From CAVRXQ01 sp963831155 (GTDB lineage: Bacteria; Actinomycetota; Acidimicrobiia; Acidimicrobiales; Bog-793), in contig CAWHOY010000005.1 of NCBI GenBank assembly GCA_963831155.1, positions 434,001 to 498,000 of the forward strand: 64,000 nucleotides of DNA, read 5' to 3'. How positions within the stretch are numbered: the stretch's first letter is position 1; every line of letters begins with the position of its first letter. This document shows, in pieces, positions 15,429 through 24,408 of this stretch. Both the position numbers and the translations under genes were made by a program. Under the pieces are notes generated by a model. That model did not search any database. It was not told where the DNA came from and saw nothing but the letters and a program-made list of their open reading frames with translations.

Positions 15429-16148
15429 CTAGTCCTTCGCCGCCAACAGCGTGTCGAGCTCGTGACTGAGCGCGTTCACGCTTTCGGCTCCGAGGTGCTC
15501 CGCGGCGATCGTGCCGTTGCGGCGCAGGAAGAACGTGACCGGCAGGTCTTCGATGCCCCACGCGTCGGCGACGGTGAGGTCCGAGGTGTCGAGTCCGACG
15601 GGGTACTTGGCGTGGGCGTTCGCGAGCAGCCGCTCTGAGAGATGAGGATCGGACTCACTCGTATCGACGCCGACGAACGAGACCCGCCGCGCGAATCGCG
15701 CGGATACCGATCCAAATGCGGCGAGCTCTTTTTGGCACGACGGGCACCACGAAGCAAAGACGTTGATGACGGCGACGCGGCCGGTGACCAAACCGGCGAG
15801 ATCGACACTGCTCACACCTCCGAGACGGGCGAGTCGGAATTCGACCGGCAGCCGCGCGCCGACGGGCCGACCGGCGACCGACGGTGAGGTGAGGGTCGCG
15901 TTCGGATATCTGGTCCCGAACGCGAGGGCGACCGCCGTCGCGAACAGAGCGATGACGCAACCGACCCCGAGCGCGATGACGATTCGGCGTGTTTTTCGTT
16001 GACGACGCGGTGTCGTCGCCAGTCCGGCCGTCTCGGACGGAGCGTTACTCGTCGAGGAGGGCGCGAGCGGCCTTCGCGATGTGGCCGGCCGAGATGCCGG
16101 CGGCGTCGAGCAGCTCCGCTGGTGTTCCGGACTGTGAGAGTCCGGCAA
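15429..16148 (-). CDS. Membrane-anchored TlpA/ResA-like thioredoxin-fold protein
   Basis: A single membrane anchor (IVIALGVGCVIALFATAVAL) follows a short basic cytoplasmic stretch (PRRQRKTRR), and a thioredoxin-like domain with the redox motif FASWCPSCQKEL faces outside. Such proteins reduce or oxidise disulfides of exported proteins, for example in cytochrome c maturation, or act as peroxiredoxin-like thiol reductases. The start is uncertain: GTG 16148 overlaps the transketolase gene by 104 nt and gives 239 aa, while the only later candidate before the anchor is CTG 16022 (197 aa). The sequence before residue 43 looks like shadow of transketolase, so the shorter protein is more natural. Confidence 0.78.
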   Translation of the reverse strand: MPDSHSPEHQRSCSTPPASRPATSRRPLAPSSTSNAPSETAGLATTPRRQRKTRRIVIALGVGCVIALFATAVALAFGTRYPNATLTSPSVAGRPVGARLPVEFRLARLGGVSSVDLAGLVTGRVAVINVFASWCPSCQKELAAFGSVSARFARRVSFVGVDTSESDPHLSERLLANAHAKYPVGLDTSDLTVADAWGIEDLPVTFFLRRNGTIAAEHLGAESVNALSHELDTLLAAKD

Positions 16149-17895
16149 CAGCGAGGTGGGCGAAGCGCGGGTTCACCCGCGCCTCGGTGAGCGCGCTGAG
16201 CACGGCTTCACCGAGGCCGCCCGCCGGGTAGTGGTCCTCGGTGACGACGATCCGTCCTCCCGTCGCCTGGCACGCGCCAACGAGCGTTGCCTGATCGATC
16301 GGCTTCACCGAGTAGCAGTCGACGACGCGCGTCGCGATGCCGTCGGCGGCGAGCTGATCGGCTGCCGCGAGGCTCTCGTGCACAGTGACGCCGGCGCCGA
16401 CGAGGGTGACGACGTCGGCGGGACCGGAGCGGAGCACCTTCGCACCGCCGATCGGGAACTCTTCGTCTTGGGAGTAAAGGACTGGGTACGCCCCGCGCGT
16501 CGTGCGGACGTAGGAGACCCCGTGGCGATCGGCGGTCTGCAGGACGAGCGCCACCGTCGACGGCGCGTCGCAGGGGTAGAGCACCGTCGAATCGTTTATG
16601 GCACGCATCTCCGCGAGGTCCTCGAGCGCCATCTGGGACGGGCCGTCCGATCCGATCTCGACACCCGAGTGCGATCCGCAGAGGTGGATCGCGACGTCGG
16701 AGATCCCTGCCATGCGGATGAAGTCGTAGGCACGCGAGAAGAACGCGCCGAAAGTCGCCGCAAAAGGCACGTAGCGGCGCACCGCGAGTCCACACGCCGC
16801 GCCGACCATCAGCTGTTCGGAGATGAATGCCTCGAAGTAGCGCTTCGGGGCCACCTTCTCGAACGCCTCCGAGTGCGTCGAGTTGCCGACCTCGGCGTCG
16901 AGGACCACGACCTCTGGTCGGGCGGAGAGCGCGACGAGGGCGTGGCCGTAGGCAGAGCGAGTCGCGACCTTGTCACCGGCCGCGTAGTGCGGACGGTCGA
17001 GCTTCGCCTGCGGGTTCGGCGTGATGGGCGGCGTCCCGGCGTCGGGCTTCGGCGAGGTGACGACGATCGAGGTGGGACCGCCGAGGGCGGCGATCGCGCG
17101 TTCGGCCATTTCGGCGGGGAGCGCCGTGCCGTGCCAGCCGTTCTTGTCTTCGATCTCGGGGACGCCCTTTCCCTTGACCGTGCGGGCGAGGATCACGCTC
17201 GGCTGCGCGGTCGAGCGCGCCTCGGAGAACGCGTTGTCGATCTCTTCTAAGTCGTGGCCATCGATCACGATCGGGTGGCACCCGAACGCCGAGGCGCGCG
17301 CTGCGTAGGCGTCGAGGTCCCAGCCGAGCTCGGTCGGGCCGCGCTGTCCGAGCCGGTTGACATCGACGATCGCCGTGAAGTTCGAAAGCTCGTAGTAGGC
17401 GGCCTTGTCGAAGGCTTCCCAGACGGATCCTTCGGCCGTCTCGGAGTCCCCGCAGAGGGCGAAGATCCGGTAGGGCAGTTCGTCGAGATACTTTCCGGCG
17501 ATTCCGACACCGACCGCCGCGGCGACGCCGACGCCGAGCGAGCCGGTTGCGAGGTCGACCCACGGCAGCACCGGGGTCGGGTGCCCCTGCAGGCGCGCCC
17601 CGAACCGCCGGTAGGTCTGCAAAAGCTCGTCTTCGCTGACGACGCCGACGGCGCGGAAGACCGAATAAAGAAGCGGAGACGCGTGGCCCTTCGAGAAGAT
17701 GAGGTGGTCGTTCTCGGGTCGCTTCGGCTCGGACCAGTCGTAGTGGAGGTGGCGCGTCACCAACACGGCGAGCAGGTCGGCGGCAGAGAGCGAGGACGTC
17801 GGGTGCCCCGCTCCGACCGCGGTCGTGCAGCGGATCGAGTCGACCCGGAGCTGGCGGGCGAGGTTGGCGAGCGCTTCGACTTCGTCAGGCGTCAT
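16045..17895 (-). CDS. tkt: Transketolase, short animal-like type
   Basis: 616 residues in one chain, starting at ATG 17895 with AAGAGG upstream. TPP-binding and catalytic motifs: GHPTSSLSAADLL, the metal/TPP motif GDSETAEGSVWEAFDKAAYY, NRLGQRGPTELG, and the pyrimidine domain with AEVGNSTHSEAF, FISEQLMVGAACGLAV and GSHSGVEIGSDGPSQM. The length (about 617) and the NRLGQ segment resemble vertebrate and archaeal-type transketolases rather than the 660-700 aa TktA of most actinobacteria. It transfers two-carbon units in the pentose phosphate pathway. The adjacent thioredoxin-like and TetR genes give no further hint. Confidence 0.9.
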   Translation of the reverse strand: MTPDEVEALANLARQLRVDSIRCTTAVGAGHPTSSLSAADLLAVLVTRHLHYDWSEPKRPENDHLIFSKGHASPLLYSVFRAVGVVSEDELLQTYRRFGARLQGHPTPVLPWVDLATGSLGVGVAAAVGVGIAGKYLDELPYRIFALCGDSETAEGSVWEAFDKAAYYELSNFTAIVDVNRLGQRGPTELGWDLDAYAARASAFGCHPIVIDGHDLEEIDNAFSEARSTAQPSVILARTVKGKGVPEIEDKNGWHGTALPAEMAERAIAALGGPTSIVVTSPKPDAGTPPITPNPQAKLDRPHYAAGDKVATRSAYGHALVALSARPEVVVLDAEVGNSTHSEAFEKVAPKRYFEAFISEQLMVGAACGLAVRRYVPFAATFGAFFSRAYDFIRMAGISDVAIHLCGSHSGVEIGSDGPSQMALEDLAEMRAINDSTVLYPCDAPSTVALVLQTADRHGVSYVRTTRGAYPVLYSQDEEFPIGGAKVLRSGPADVVTLVGAGVTVHESLAAADQLAADGIATRVVDCYSVKPIDQATLVGACQATGGRIVVTEDHYPAGGLGEAVLSALTEARVNPRFAHLAVAGLSQSGTPAELLDAAGISAGHIAKAARALLDE

Positions 17896-17939
17896 GGCAA
17901 CCTCTTGGCGAACGTGGACGACGAGGGTCGCCTCGAACC

Positions 17940-18596
17940 TTATCGAGAGGTGGCGAAATCGTCGCTCGTGCCAAAGCGCGCATCTGCCATCACCGACGGA
18001 GACGAGAAGAGTGTCCGCAACGCGCCGATCAAGTTCTGTTCGGTCTCAGTGGCCGAGCGGTGCAGCATCGTCCGCGTGTATTCCCAGCTGCCCCAAGACG
18101 TGAGGAGATAGACGACGTCGGTGAGCATCTTTTCGTCGTCGCCGAATCTCGCGAACTCAGGCGCGAACACCTTCGAAACATGCTCGGTACGTGTCCGCGT
18201 GGCTTGGGCGACACCCCGCGCCATGTCAGGGGAAGAGTGCTGATCGAAAAGCGTCGCCCGTCGAATCGGGGTCACGGCCTCGAACAGCGCGCGGCACTGC
18301 TCGGCGAGCGCGACGATGCGTTCGTCGAGCGGCAGGCTGACGTCGATCGGCGTGAGGATCTCGAAGTGACGCTGCATGTCCAAATCGAGCGCCAGCCGCC
18401 GCAGCGCCTCGACGTCTTCGAAGTGGTGGTAAACGGTGCGCAAGGCGACGCCGGCGCGTGTCGCGATCTCTTGCGCGGTCGGTCGCACGAGCCCTTCTGA
18501 GACCAGCTCGAGCAGCGCCTCAATGACCTTCAACCGGGTCCGCTGACCGCGCGCCCGCCTTCCGTCGATGACTTGAAGATCACCACCGGAGGTCAT
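17940..18596 (-). CDS. TetR/AcrR family transcriptional regulator
   Basis: 218 residues from ATG 18596, which has AGGAG about 10 nt upstream; a longer frame to 18674 exists but adds no domain. The N-terminal helix-turn-helix is clear: RLKVIEALLELVSEGLVRPTAQEIATRAGVALRTVYHHFEDVEAL, split here as helices 1-3 with recognition element VALRTVYHHF. The C-terminal ligand domain is all helical and not assignable. It lies upstream of and in line with transketolase (45 bp apart) and divergent from dedA. It could control either. Confidence 0.85.
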   Translation of the reverse strand: MTSGGDLQVIDGRRARGQRTRLKVIEALLELVSEGLVRPTAQEIATRAGVALRTVYHHFEDVEALRRLALDLDMQRHFEILTPIDVSLPLDERIVALAEQCRALFEAVTPIRRATLFDQHSSPDMARGVAQATRTRTEHVSKVFAPEFARFGDDEKMLTDVVYLLTSWGSWEYTRTMLHRSATETEQNLIGALRTLFSSPSVMADARFGTSDDFATSR

Positions 18597-18819
18597 CGTC
18601 GGTCGCTCCTTTGCTGACACTTCCTCGCCGAAAATATTGGCACAACCCATCTGAAAATTACGTTCGCCCGCCATAATCCCCGCTCAGAAGGCGGACGGTC
18701 TCCTCGTCAGGTTCTCGCGAAGATAAGCCGCGCCACAGGGCGGGATATCGATTTCGTTCTGATCCGGCCGTCGCCCGAGGTGCCCCGTACGATTCGCCGA
18801 TGCTCGGTGCGGTCGCTTC

Positions 18820-19443
18820 GTGAGCAACTTTCTGCATCCACTGTTATCACTCGGTGGCGCGGCGGCGTACGCGCTCGTCGCCGGGCTGTGCTTCGGCGAG
18901 GCGGCGCTGTTCCTCGGATTCGTCCTGCCAGGAGAAACGGCCGTCATCTTGGGTGGGGTCCTCGCTTCTGAGCACCGCGTGAGTCTCGTCGGCATGTGCG
19001 CGATCGCCGTCGGATGTGCGATCGCCGGCGACACTGTCGGATACGAGATCGGGCGATTCTTCGGGCCAATACTTTTGCGTCACCGTCCTCTCAAGGGTCG
19101 TCGCGGCGTCGCGCGGACGCGGGCCTTCATCGAGTCCCACGGAGCGATCGCCGTCTTTCTCGGTCGATTCACCGCGGTGTTCCGCGCGCTCGTCCCCGCC
19201 ATCGCCGGAATCTCGGGAATGAAGTACTCGCGGTTCCTCCTCGCGAACGCCGCCGGGGGACTCATCTGGGGGCTCGCGTACACCATCGCCGGTTACGAGG
19301 TCGGAAAGGCCTACGCGAAGGTCGTCACCTACGGGACGTATGTCTCGAGCGCCATCATCGGCGCGGCCGCGGTCGCGATCGTCGCCTTCCTCGTCTGGCG
19401 CCGCCGGCGTGAGCGCGCGCAAGACGCTGAGCAGGGGATTTAG
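18820..19443 (+). CDS. DedA family membrane protein (VTT domain)
   Basis: 207 residues from GTG 18820. DedA/SNARE-associated pattern: GEAALFLGFVLPGETAVILGG in two parts (the 'F-PGE' motif), AGDTVGYEIGRFFG, and the re-entrant loop FLGRFTAVFRALVPAIAGISGM with the conserved R-x3-P-x-G core. Four to five hydrophobic segments and a basic tail. DedA proteins flip polyprenyl phosphate or phospholipids across the membrane and affect envelope and proton-motive force. TACGAT lies 25 nt upstream of the start and may be the -10. A peroxiredoxin gene follows with its own promoter. Confidence 0.87.
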   Translation: MSNFLHPLLSLGGAAAYALVAGLCFGEAALFLGFVLPGETAVILGGVLASEHRVSLVGMCAIAVGCAIAGDTVGYEIGRFFGPILLRHRPLKGRRGVARTRAFIESHGAIAVFLGRFTAVFRALVPAIAGISGMKYSRFLLANAAGGLIWGLAYTIAGYEVGKAYAKVVTYGTYVSSAIIGAAAVAIVAFLVWRRRRERAQDAEQGI

Positions 19444-19444
19444 A

Positions 19445-19458
19445 ATTTCGATCGAAAT
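19445..19458. promoter_or_regulatory. 14-bp perfect palindrome before the peroxiredoxin gene
   Basis: ATTTCGATCGAAAT is a perfect palindrome starting 2 nt after the dedA stop codon. Just downstream, TCGACA and TATGCT form a short-spaced -35/-10 pair for the peroxiredoxin gene. A dimeric repressor or activator binding here would control peroxiredoxin. No T-run follows, so it is not a terminator. Confidence 0.45.
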
Positions 19459-19544
19459 GGTCGACAATCGAGATCGGCCGTTATGCTCACCCGCGAATCC
19501 CGGAGACGACGGCGGCAAGCCGCTTGACTGGTTGAAGGAGAAAC

Positions 19545-20180
19545 ATGGCCCTGCAACTTGGTGACATCGCGCCGGATTTCACGGCGGACTCGACTGAAGG
19601 CGAGATCAACCTTTACCAGTACCTCGGAGACGGCTGGGGAATCCTCTTTTCGCACCCGAAGGATTTCACCCCGGTCTGCACGACCGAGCTCGGCGAGGTG
19701 GCGAAGCTGAAGGACGAGTTCAGCAAGAGGAACACGAAAGTCCTCGGGGTCTCGGTCGACCCCGTCTCTTCCCACAACGAGTGGAAAGGCGACATCAAAG
19801 ACGCGACCGGACAGTCGCTGAACTACCCGTTGCTCGGTGACCAGGACCACACGATCTCCGACCTCTACGGGATGATCCACCCGAACGCAAGCGACACCTT
19901 GACGGTGCGAACGGTGTTCGTCATCGGCCCGGACAAGAAAATCAAGCTGATGATCACGTACCCGGCGAGCACCGGGCGCAACTTCAACGAAATCCTGCGC
20001 GTGCTCGACTCGTTGCAGCTGACGGCGAACTATTCGGTTTCGACTCCGGTGAACTGGAACGACGGCGAAGAGGTCATCATCGCCCCCGCTATCTCCGACG
20101 AGGACGCGAAGGAGAAGTTCCCGAAGGGATTCCGGACGGTGAAGTCCTACCTGCGCTTCACCCCGCAGCCGAATCGCTGA
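19545..20180 (+). CDS. 1-Cys peroxiredoxin (Prx6 type)
   Basis: 211 residues; ATG 19545 has GAAGGAGA 4-5 nt upstream. The peroxidatic site is SHPKDFTPVCTTELGEV with Thr and Cys of the PxxxTxxC motif, and the partner Arg lies in LTVRTVFVIGPD. No second cysteine exists anywhere in the chain, so this is a 1-Cys enzyme. The length and the long C-terminal dimerisation part (VNWNDGEEVIIAP, RFTPQP) fit the Prx6 group. It reduces hydrogen peroxide and alkyl or lipid hydroperoxides in the cytoplasm with an external thiol. A strong hairpin terminator follows. Confidence 0.92.
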   Translation: MALQLGDIAPDFTADSTEGEINLYQYLGDGWGILFSHPKDFTPVCTTELGEVAKLKDEFSKRNTKVLGVSVDPVSSHNEWKGDIKDATGQSLNYPLLGDQDHTISDLYGMIHPNASDTLTVRTVFVIGPDKKIKLMITYPASTGRNFNEILRVLDSLQLTANYSVSTPVNWNDGEEVIIAPAISDEDAKEKFPKGFRTVKSYLRFTPQPNR

Positions 20181-20200
20181 TCAGCTGGCCACCATTTCTT

Positions 20201-20232
20201 GACGATGCCGGCGCTTCGGTGCCGGCATCGTC
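20201..20232 (+). terminator. Hairpin terminator after the peroxiredoxin gene
   Basis: A perfect 12-bp stem (GACGATGCCGGC and its complement, 20201-20212 and 20221-20232) closes an 8-nt loop with a TTCG core, 20 nt after the stop. There is no T-run, which is common for actinobacterial hairpin terminators. Confidence 0.65.
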
Positions 20233-20273
20233 GCGTCGGAGGGCCGGATCGAGGAGTGCCAGGTACGATCGCC

Positions 20274-21692
20274 ATGGTGCGACGCGTCCTTCGGACCTCT
20301 GCAGATCGCGCGCTCGCAGCTCCGGCGGTCGGGAAAGACGCCTTCTTGTACGGCGGCTCGATGGTTTTCGCGCTCGTCACGGCCGTTGTGGCGGTCTCAG
20401 CGGACTACCGCGACTGGGGCGAGATGGCGGCGATCGCCTACGGACTGGCGTGCGTGGTGTGCCTCGTCGCGCTCGTCTTCTCGCGCCGTGGGCAGCTTTC
20501 GTCTCTTCGGGTCGGGCAGCTGCGGCGACTGGTTGTCGTCGGGGTGCTCGCCGGTGCGGTCGTGGCGCCGCTCATCTCCGAGCTCGTTTGGCGTGCCGAG
20601 GCGCTTCCGGGTCAGCACGCGCAAGCCGAGGTGGCGGTCGTCGAGCGGGCGGGGGACCGCCTCGCCGCCGGCGCCAATCCGTACCTGAGCCACCCGACGA
20701 CGGTCGGCATCTCTCCCTCGAGCGACGCGAAGGCGATCGACGCCGGCTCGTACTACCCGTACCTGCCCGGCATGGTTCCGTTTGGACTCTTGAATGCGAC
20801 GTCGTGGCCGAAAGAACTCGGCGACGCCCGAGTCTCGTTGACGGTTTTCACCTTGGCGGTCGCGGCGCTGGCGCTGGGGGTTGCGACGAAGGGGGCGAGC
20901 GTCGGTCGACGCGGGCGGGCACTCCAATTTCTCGTCATCTTGCCTTCCGGTGCGCTGCCGATCGTGACGGGCGGCGACGACATGCCGGTGATCGCGCTGA
21001 TGCTGCTCGGTCTGGTGCTCGCGGCGACGCGTCGACCCGTACTCGCGGGCCTCGTGCTCGGCTGCGCGGCGACGCTGAAGTTCACCGCCTGGCCGGTGTT
21101 GTTGCTGCTTGTCCTCGCGGCGCGCGATCGCGACGGTCGGCCCGCCGGACTGCGCTACGCGCTGTCGGCCGCCGTCGTGTTCCTGCCGATCCTCGCCGTC
21201 GGCGCGGCACCGAACCCGGCGGCGTTCTTCGTCAACGTCGTGAAGTTCCCGCTCGGGATCGCGAAGGTGCACTCGCCGGCCGCGAGCCCACTCGTCGGCG
21301 AGGTGCTCGTTTCGATTTTTCCGCACGACCGTCGCGCGATCACCTTCGCGTTGCTCGGCGTCGGCCTCGTGCTCGTCGCGTACGGCTTGAAGCGCTTCAC
21401 GCCTCGCACTCCCGCACAGGTCGCGCGTTTCACGGCATGGACGTTGCTGGTCGCGACAGTGCTCTTGCCGGCGACGCGCTTTGGCTACCTCATCTATCCG
21501 GCAGACCTTTTCGTGTTCGCGTACCTGCTCGACGCGCCGCAATTGTCCTTTGCGACGGCGGAGGACTACTCGGCGTCGTCGACCTCGAACAGCGTCAACG
21601 CGACGGTGCTCGCCGGTGCGACGCTCGCGCCGCCGAGCGCCGGACTGAGCGAGGTCGCGGCGCGGTTCACGACGATCCCAACCTCCCAGTAA
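20274..21692 (+). CDS. GT87-like polytopic membrane glycosyltransferase (DUF2029-like)
   Basis: 472 residues from ATG 20274; GTG 20277 is equally possible because TACGAT (20264-20269) lies 7 nt before it. About ten hydrophobic segments are separated by short loops. A longer extracytoplasmic loop after the third segment holds DRLAAGANPYLSHPTT and SYYPYLPGMVPF, which resembles the GT87/DUF2029 arabinofuranosyl- or mannosyltransferase group that uses polyprenyl-phosphate sugars. The final 35-40 residues lie antisense to the next gene and have little character. Assignment is by topology and this loop only. Confidence 0.65.
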   Translation: MVRRVLRTSADRALAAPAVGKDAFLYGGSMVFALVTAVVAVSADYRDWGEMAAIAYGLACVVCLVALVFSRRGQLSSLRVGQLRRLVVVGVLAGAVVAPLISELVWRAEALPGQHAQAEVAVVERAGDRLAAGANPYLSHPTTVGISPSSDAKAIDAGSYYPYLPGMVPFGLLNATSWPKELGDARVSLTVFTLAVAALALGVATKGASVGRRGRALQFLVILPSGALPIVTGGDDMPVIALMLLGLVLAATRRPVLAGLVLGCAATLKFTAWPVLLLLVLAARDRDGRPAGLRYALSAAVVFLPILAVGAAPNPAAFFVNVVKFPLGIAKVHSPAASPLVGEVLVSIFPHDRRAITFALLGVGLVLVAYGLKRFTPRTPAQVARFTAWTLLVATVLLPATRFGYLIYPADLFVFAYLLDAPQLSFATAEDYSASSTSNSVNATVLAGATLAPPSAGLSEVAARFTTIPTSQ

Positions 21693-22210
21693 AAGCCATC
21701 CGAGCTCGGGCGCTCGCCGAGCAGCTCGGTGCCGCTGGCTCCGATCGCAGAGCTGCTGCGATCGATCCATCCGAGCGAGCGCAACTCGTCGCGGTAGAAG
21801 GTGACGACGTGTGACGCGCTGGCGTCGACGCGGATCGTGACCTTCGAGTCGTAGAGCTCGACACCACCCCCGACGTAGGACGCATGGGCGAGGCGCGAGC
21901 CGGCGGGCACGACGAGGGCGGACAGGACGTCGATCGGCGGTTCGCCGCCGCGCGTCACCGCCTTGAAGTCAGCGGTCGCTGACGCCGTCGAAAGCCCGGT
22001 GTGGCCGACGGTGACGCCGGGGTGCGCGGCGGGCGCCGGCGGGCCGCCCGTGCCGACAAGGGCGAAGACCGCGCCGACGACCGAGATCCCGACTGCTAGG
22101 CCGACGATGACGAGGGCGGGTCCAAGACGCGGGCGTCCTCCGGCGAAGACGGCGGCGCGGCCGTTTGCCGCCGGTGGGTTGTCGAGCAGCGACGGATCGG
22201 CTGAGGACAT
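21566..22210 (-). CDS. Hypothetical protein with one membrane anchor
   Basis: 214 residues from ATG 22210 (AAGGAC upstream). A cytoplasmic stretch of about 30 residues, one hydrophobic anchor (LVIVGLAVGISVVGAVFALV, about 33-52), then an extracellular domain with VELYDSKVTIRVDASASHVV, FYRDELRSLGWI and a strand-rich end. The ASHVVTFYRDELRSLGW segment resembles small lipoprotein-like domains in which a helix handles a 'difference' of phases, but I recognise no named family. The 3' end overlaps the convergent GT87-like gene by 127 bp, so one of the two may end earlier than drawn. Confidence 0.65.
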   Translation of the reverse strand: MSSADPSLLDNPPAANGRAAVFAGGRPRLGPALVIVGLAVGISVVGAVFALVGTGGPPAPAAHPGVTVGHTGLSTASATADFKAVTRGGEPPIDVLSALVVPAGSRLAHASYVGGGVELYDSKVTIRVDASASHVVTFYRDELRSLGWIDRSSSAIGASGTELLGERPSSDGFYWEVGIVVNRAATSLSPALGGASVAPASTVALTLFEVDDAE

Positions 22211-22270
22211 CAGGCTGTCCTTCGGGCTTCTCGGGCCGCGTTGTCCAGCGGTCCGACCAGGTCACGACGG

Positions 22271-22276
22271 TAGCCT
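22271..22276 (+). promoter_or_regulatory. -10 box of rel (leaderless)
   Basis: TAGCCT ends 5 nt before the ATG of rel. There is no ribosome site between them, so transcription probably begins at or next to the start codon. Confidence 0.4.
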
Positions 22277-22281
22277 GTGTC

Positions 22282-24408
22282 ATGGATCAGCCGATCCCGC
22301 CGGCCCGCTACCACCTCGACGCGCCGACCGCCGTGCTCGCTCGCGAGGAATTCCCACTCGGTGCGATCTCGGTTGAGCCGCTCCTCGACACCCTCCGATC
22401 GCTCCATCCAGACGCCGACACGACGGTCGTCCGACGCGCACACGACCTCGCGAGGAGAGCGCACGAGGGCCAGTTACGGCTGTCGGGCGAGCCGTACCTG
22501 ACGCACACCATCGCCGTCGCGACGATCGTCGCCGAGTTGGGCCTCGACGAGACGAGCGTCGCCGCCGCGCTCTTGCACGACGTCGTCGAGGACACGCCGG
22601 TGTCGATCGACGAGATCGAATCGACCTTCGGAACGGTCATCGCGCAGATCGTCGACGGAGTGACGAAGCTCGAGAGGCTGAACTTCTCGACGAAAGAGGC
22701 TCAGCAGGCGGCGACGATCCGCAAGATGGTCATCGCGATGGCGAAGGACTGGCGCGTCCTTGTCATCAAGCTCGCCGACCGGCTGCACAACATGCGGACG
22801 ATCGACGTCATGCCGGAGTGGAAGCAGCGCCGGACCGCGCAACAGACTCTCGACGTCTACGCGCCCCTCGCGCATCGTCTCGGCATCCAGCAGATCAAGT
22901 GGCAGCTCGAAGACCTCTCCTTCAGGGCGCTGCAGCCGAAGGTCTACGACGAGATCGCGCAAATGGTGGCGACGCGCGCGCCGAGCCGTGAACAGGAGGT
23001 CGCGGAAGTCGTCGAGCAGATGAAATTCCGTCTTTCGGCGCTCGGCATCCAAGCGACCGTCACCGGGAGACCGAAACACCTTTGGAGCATCTACGAAAAG
23101 ATGGTCGTGCGGAACAAGGAGTTCAACGAGATCAACGACCTCGTCGGAATCCGGGTCATCGTCGACACCGAAAAGGACTGCTGGGCGGCGCTCGGCGCCG
23201 TCCACGCCGCCTGGCCGCCGGTGCAAGGTCACTTCAAGGACTACATCAACTCACCGAAGTTCAACTTGTACCAGTCGCTGCACACGACGGTGATCGGGCC
23301 GGGCGGCAAGACACTCGAGATCCAGATTCGCACGATGGCGATGCACCTGCGCGCCGAACACGGCATCGCCGCGCACTGGGGCTACAAAGAGGGCGGCCGG
23401 CGCTCGGGTACCCACGCCTCCGAAATCGAGTGGCTGCAGCGGCTCGTCGACTGGGAGCGGGACGTCCCCGACGACCCGATCGAGTTCTTGGAGACATTGA
23501 AGCTCGATTTGGAACAAGACGAGGTCTACGTATTCACGCCGAAGGGCGAGATCATGACCTTGCCGACCGGCGCGACGCCCGTCGACTTCGCCTATTCGAT
23601 CCACACCGAGGTTGGTCACCGTTGCATCGGAGCGCGCGTCAACGGTCGGCTCGCGCCGCTGGACGCGAAACTGCAGTCCGGGGACACCGTCGAGATCGTG
23701 ACCTCAAAACTCGCAACAGCAGGCCCGTCGAAGGATTGGCTGAAGATCGCCGCCTCGCCCCGGGCGCGCAACAAGATCCGCCAGTGGTTCTCGCGCGAAC
23801 GGCGCGAGGACGCGATCGACAACGGCCGCGAGGAGCTGGCAAAGGCACTGCGCCGCGAGGGACTACCGATCCAACGCCTCTACGCCTCGGGAGCGGTCGA
23901 GGAGCTGGCGAAGGCGTTTGGCTTCGACCTCGACGCGTTCTACGCGGCGATCGGTGAGGGGCACATCTCTGGTCGCGCGGCGGTCGCGAGGCTGCGGCGC
24001 GACATCCTGTCGGAGTCCGAAGAGCAACTGCCGACGACCGTGTTGCAGACCCGCCGGCCGTCGTCGAGAAAGTCGACGGGAGTCTTCGTCGAGGGGCTCG
24101 ACGACGTGTTGGTCCGACTGTCGTCGTGCTGCACCCCGGTGCCGGGCGACCGCATCGTCGGCTTCGTCACCCGCGGCCGCGGCGTGTCAGTGCACCGCGC
24201 CGACTGCGTGAACGCGATCACGCTCGACGAGCGCGGCACGAGAGCGCTTGATCGAAGTCGAGTGGGACCAAGCGCAATCGGGGCGGCACACGGCTTCGAT
24301 TGCCATCGAAGCGCTCGATCGCGCGCAATTGCTCGCCGATGTCGCCCGCACGCTCGCGGAGCAGAACGTCGGCATCATCTCGGTGTCCGCAGAGAGCACG
24401 CCAGATAG
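22282..24408 (+). CDS. rel: (p)ppGpp synthetase/hydrolase Rel, C-terminus lost to a frameshift
   Basis: Start ATG 22282 is chosen because the family begins close to it. The HD hydrolase domain (HDVVED at residues 99-104, KLADRLHNMRT later), the synthetase domain (about 230-350; GIRVIVD, YQSLHTTVIGP) and the TGS domain (about 413-475; EVYVFTPKGEIMTLP) are all intact. Both activities should therefore be present: making and degrading the stringent-response alarmone. After DERGT (codons near 24240) the frame leaves the family sequence, reads about 56 unrelated residues and stops at 24408. The real ACT domain continues in the +1 frame (24242-24556). Either a sequence error or a genuine loss of ACT regulation. 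Confidence 0.9.
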   Translation: MDQPIPPARYHLDAPTAVLAREEFPLGAISVEPLLDTLRSLHPDADTTVVRRAHDLARRAHEGQLRLSGEPYLTHTIAVATIVAELGLDETSVAAALLHDVVEDTPVSIDEIESTFGTVIAQIVDGVTKLERLNFSTKEAQQAATIRKMVIAMAKDWRVLVIKLADRLHNMRTIDVMPEWKQRRTAQQTLDVYAPLAHRLGIQQIKWQLEDLSFRALQPKVYDEIAQMVATRAPSREQEVAEVVEQMKFRLSALGIQATVTGRPKHLWSIYEKMVVRNKEFNEINDLVGIRVIVDTEKDCWAALGAVHAAWPPVQGHFKDYINSPKFNLYQSLHTTVIGPGGKTLEIQIRTMAMHLRAEHGIAAHWGYKEGGRRSGTHASEIEWLQRLVDWERDVPDDPIEFLETLKLDLEQDEVYVFTPKGEIMTLPTGATPVDFAYSIHTEVGHRCIGARVNGRLAPLDAKLQSGDTVEIVTSKLATAGPSKDWLKIAASPRARNKIRQWFSRERREDAIDNGREELAKALRREGLPIQRLYASGAVEELAKAFGFDLDAFYAAIGEGHISGRAAVARLRRDILSESEEQLPTTVLQTRRPSSRKSTGVFVEGLDDVLVRLSSCCTPVPGDRIVGFVTRGRGVSVHRADCVNAITLDERGTRALDRSRVGPSAIGAAHGFDCHRSARSRAIARRCRPHARGAERRHHLGVRREHAR

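Noticed and set aside
20397..21770. A 457-codon minus-strand frame opposite the GT87-like gene
   Set aside because: Highly charged low-complexity shadow without membrane segments or motifs.
24236..24248. Programmed +1 frameshift in rel
   Set aside because: No CTT-TGA-like slippery stop or internal Shine-Dalgarno at the shift site; an indel (real or sequencing) is simpler.
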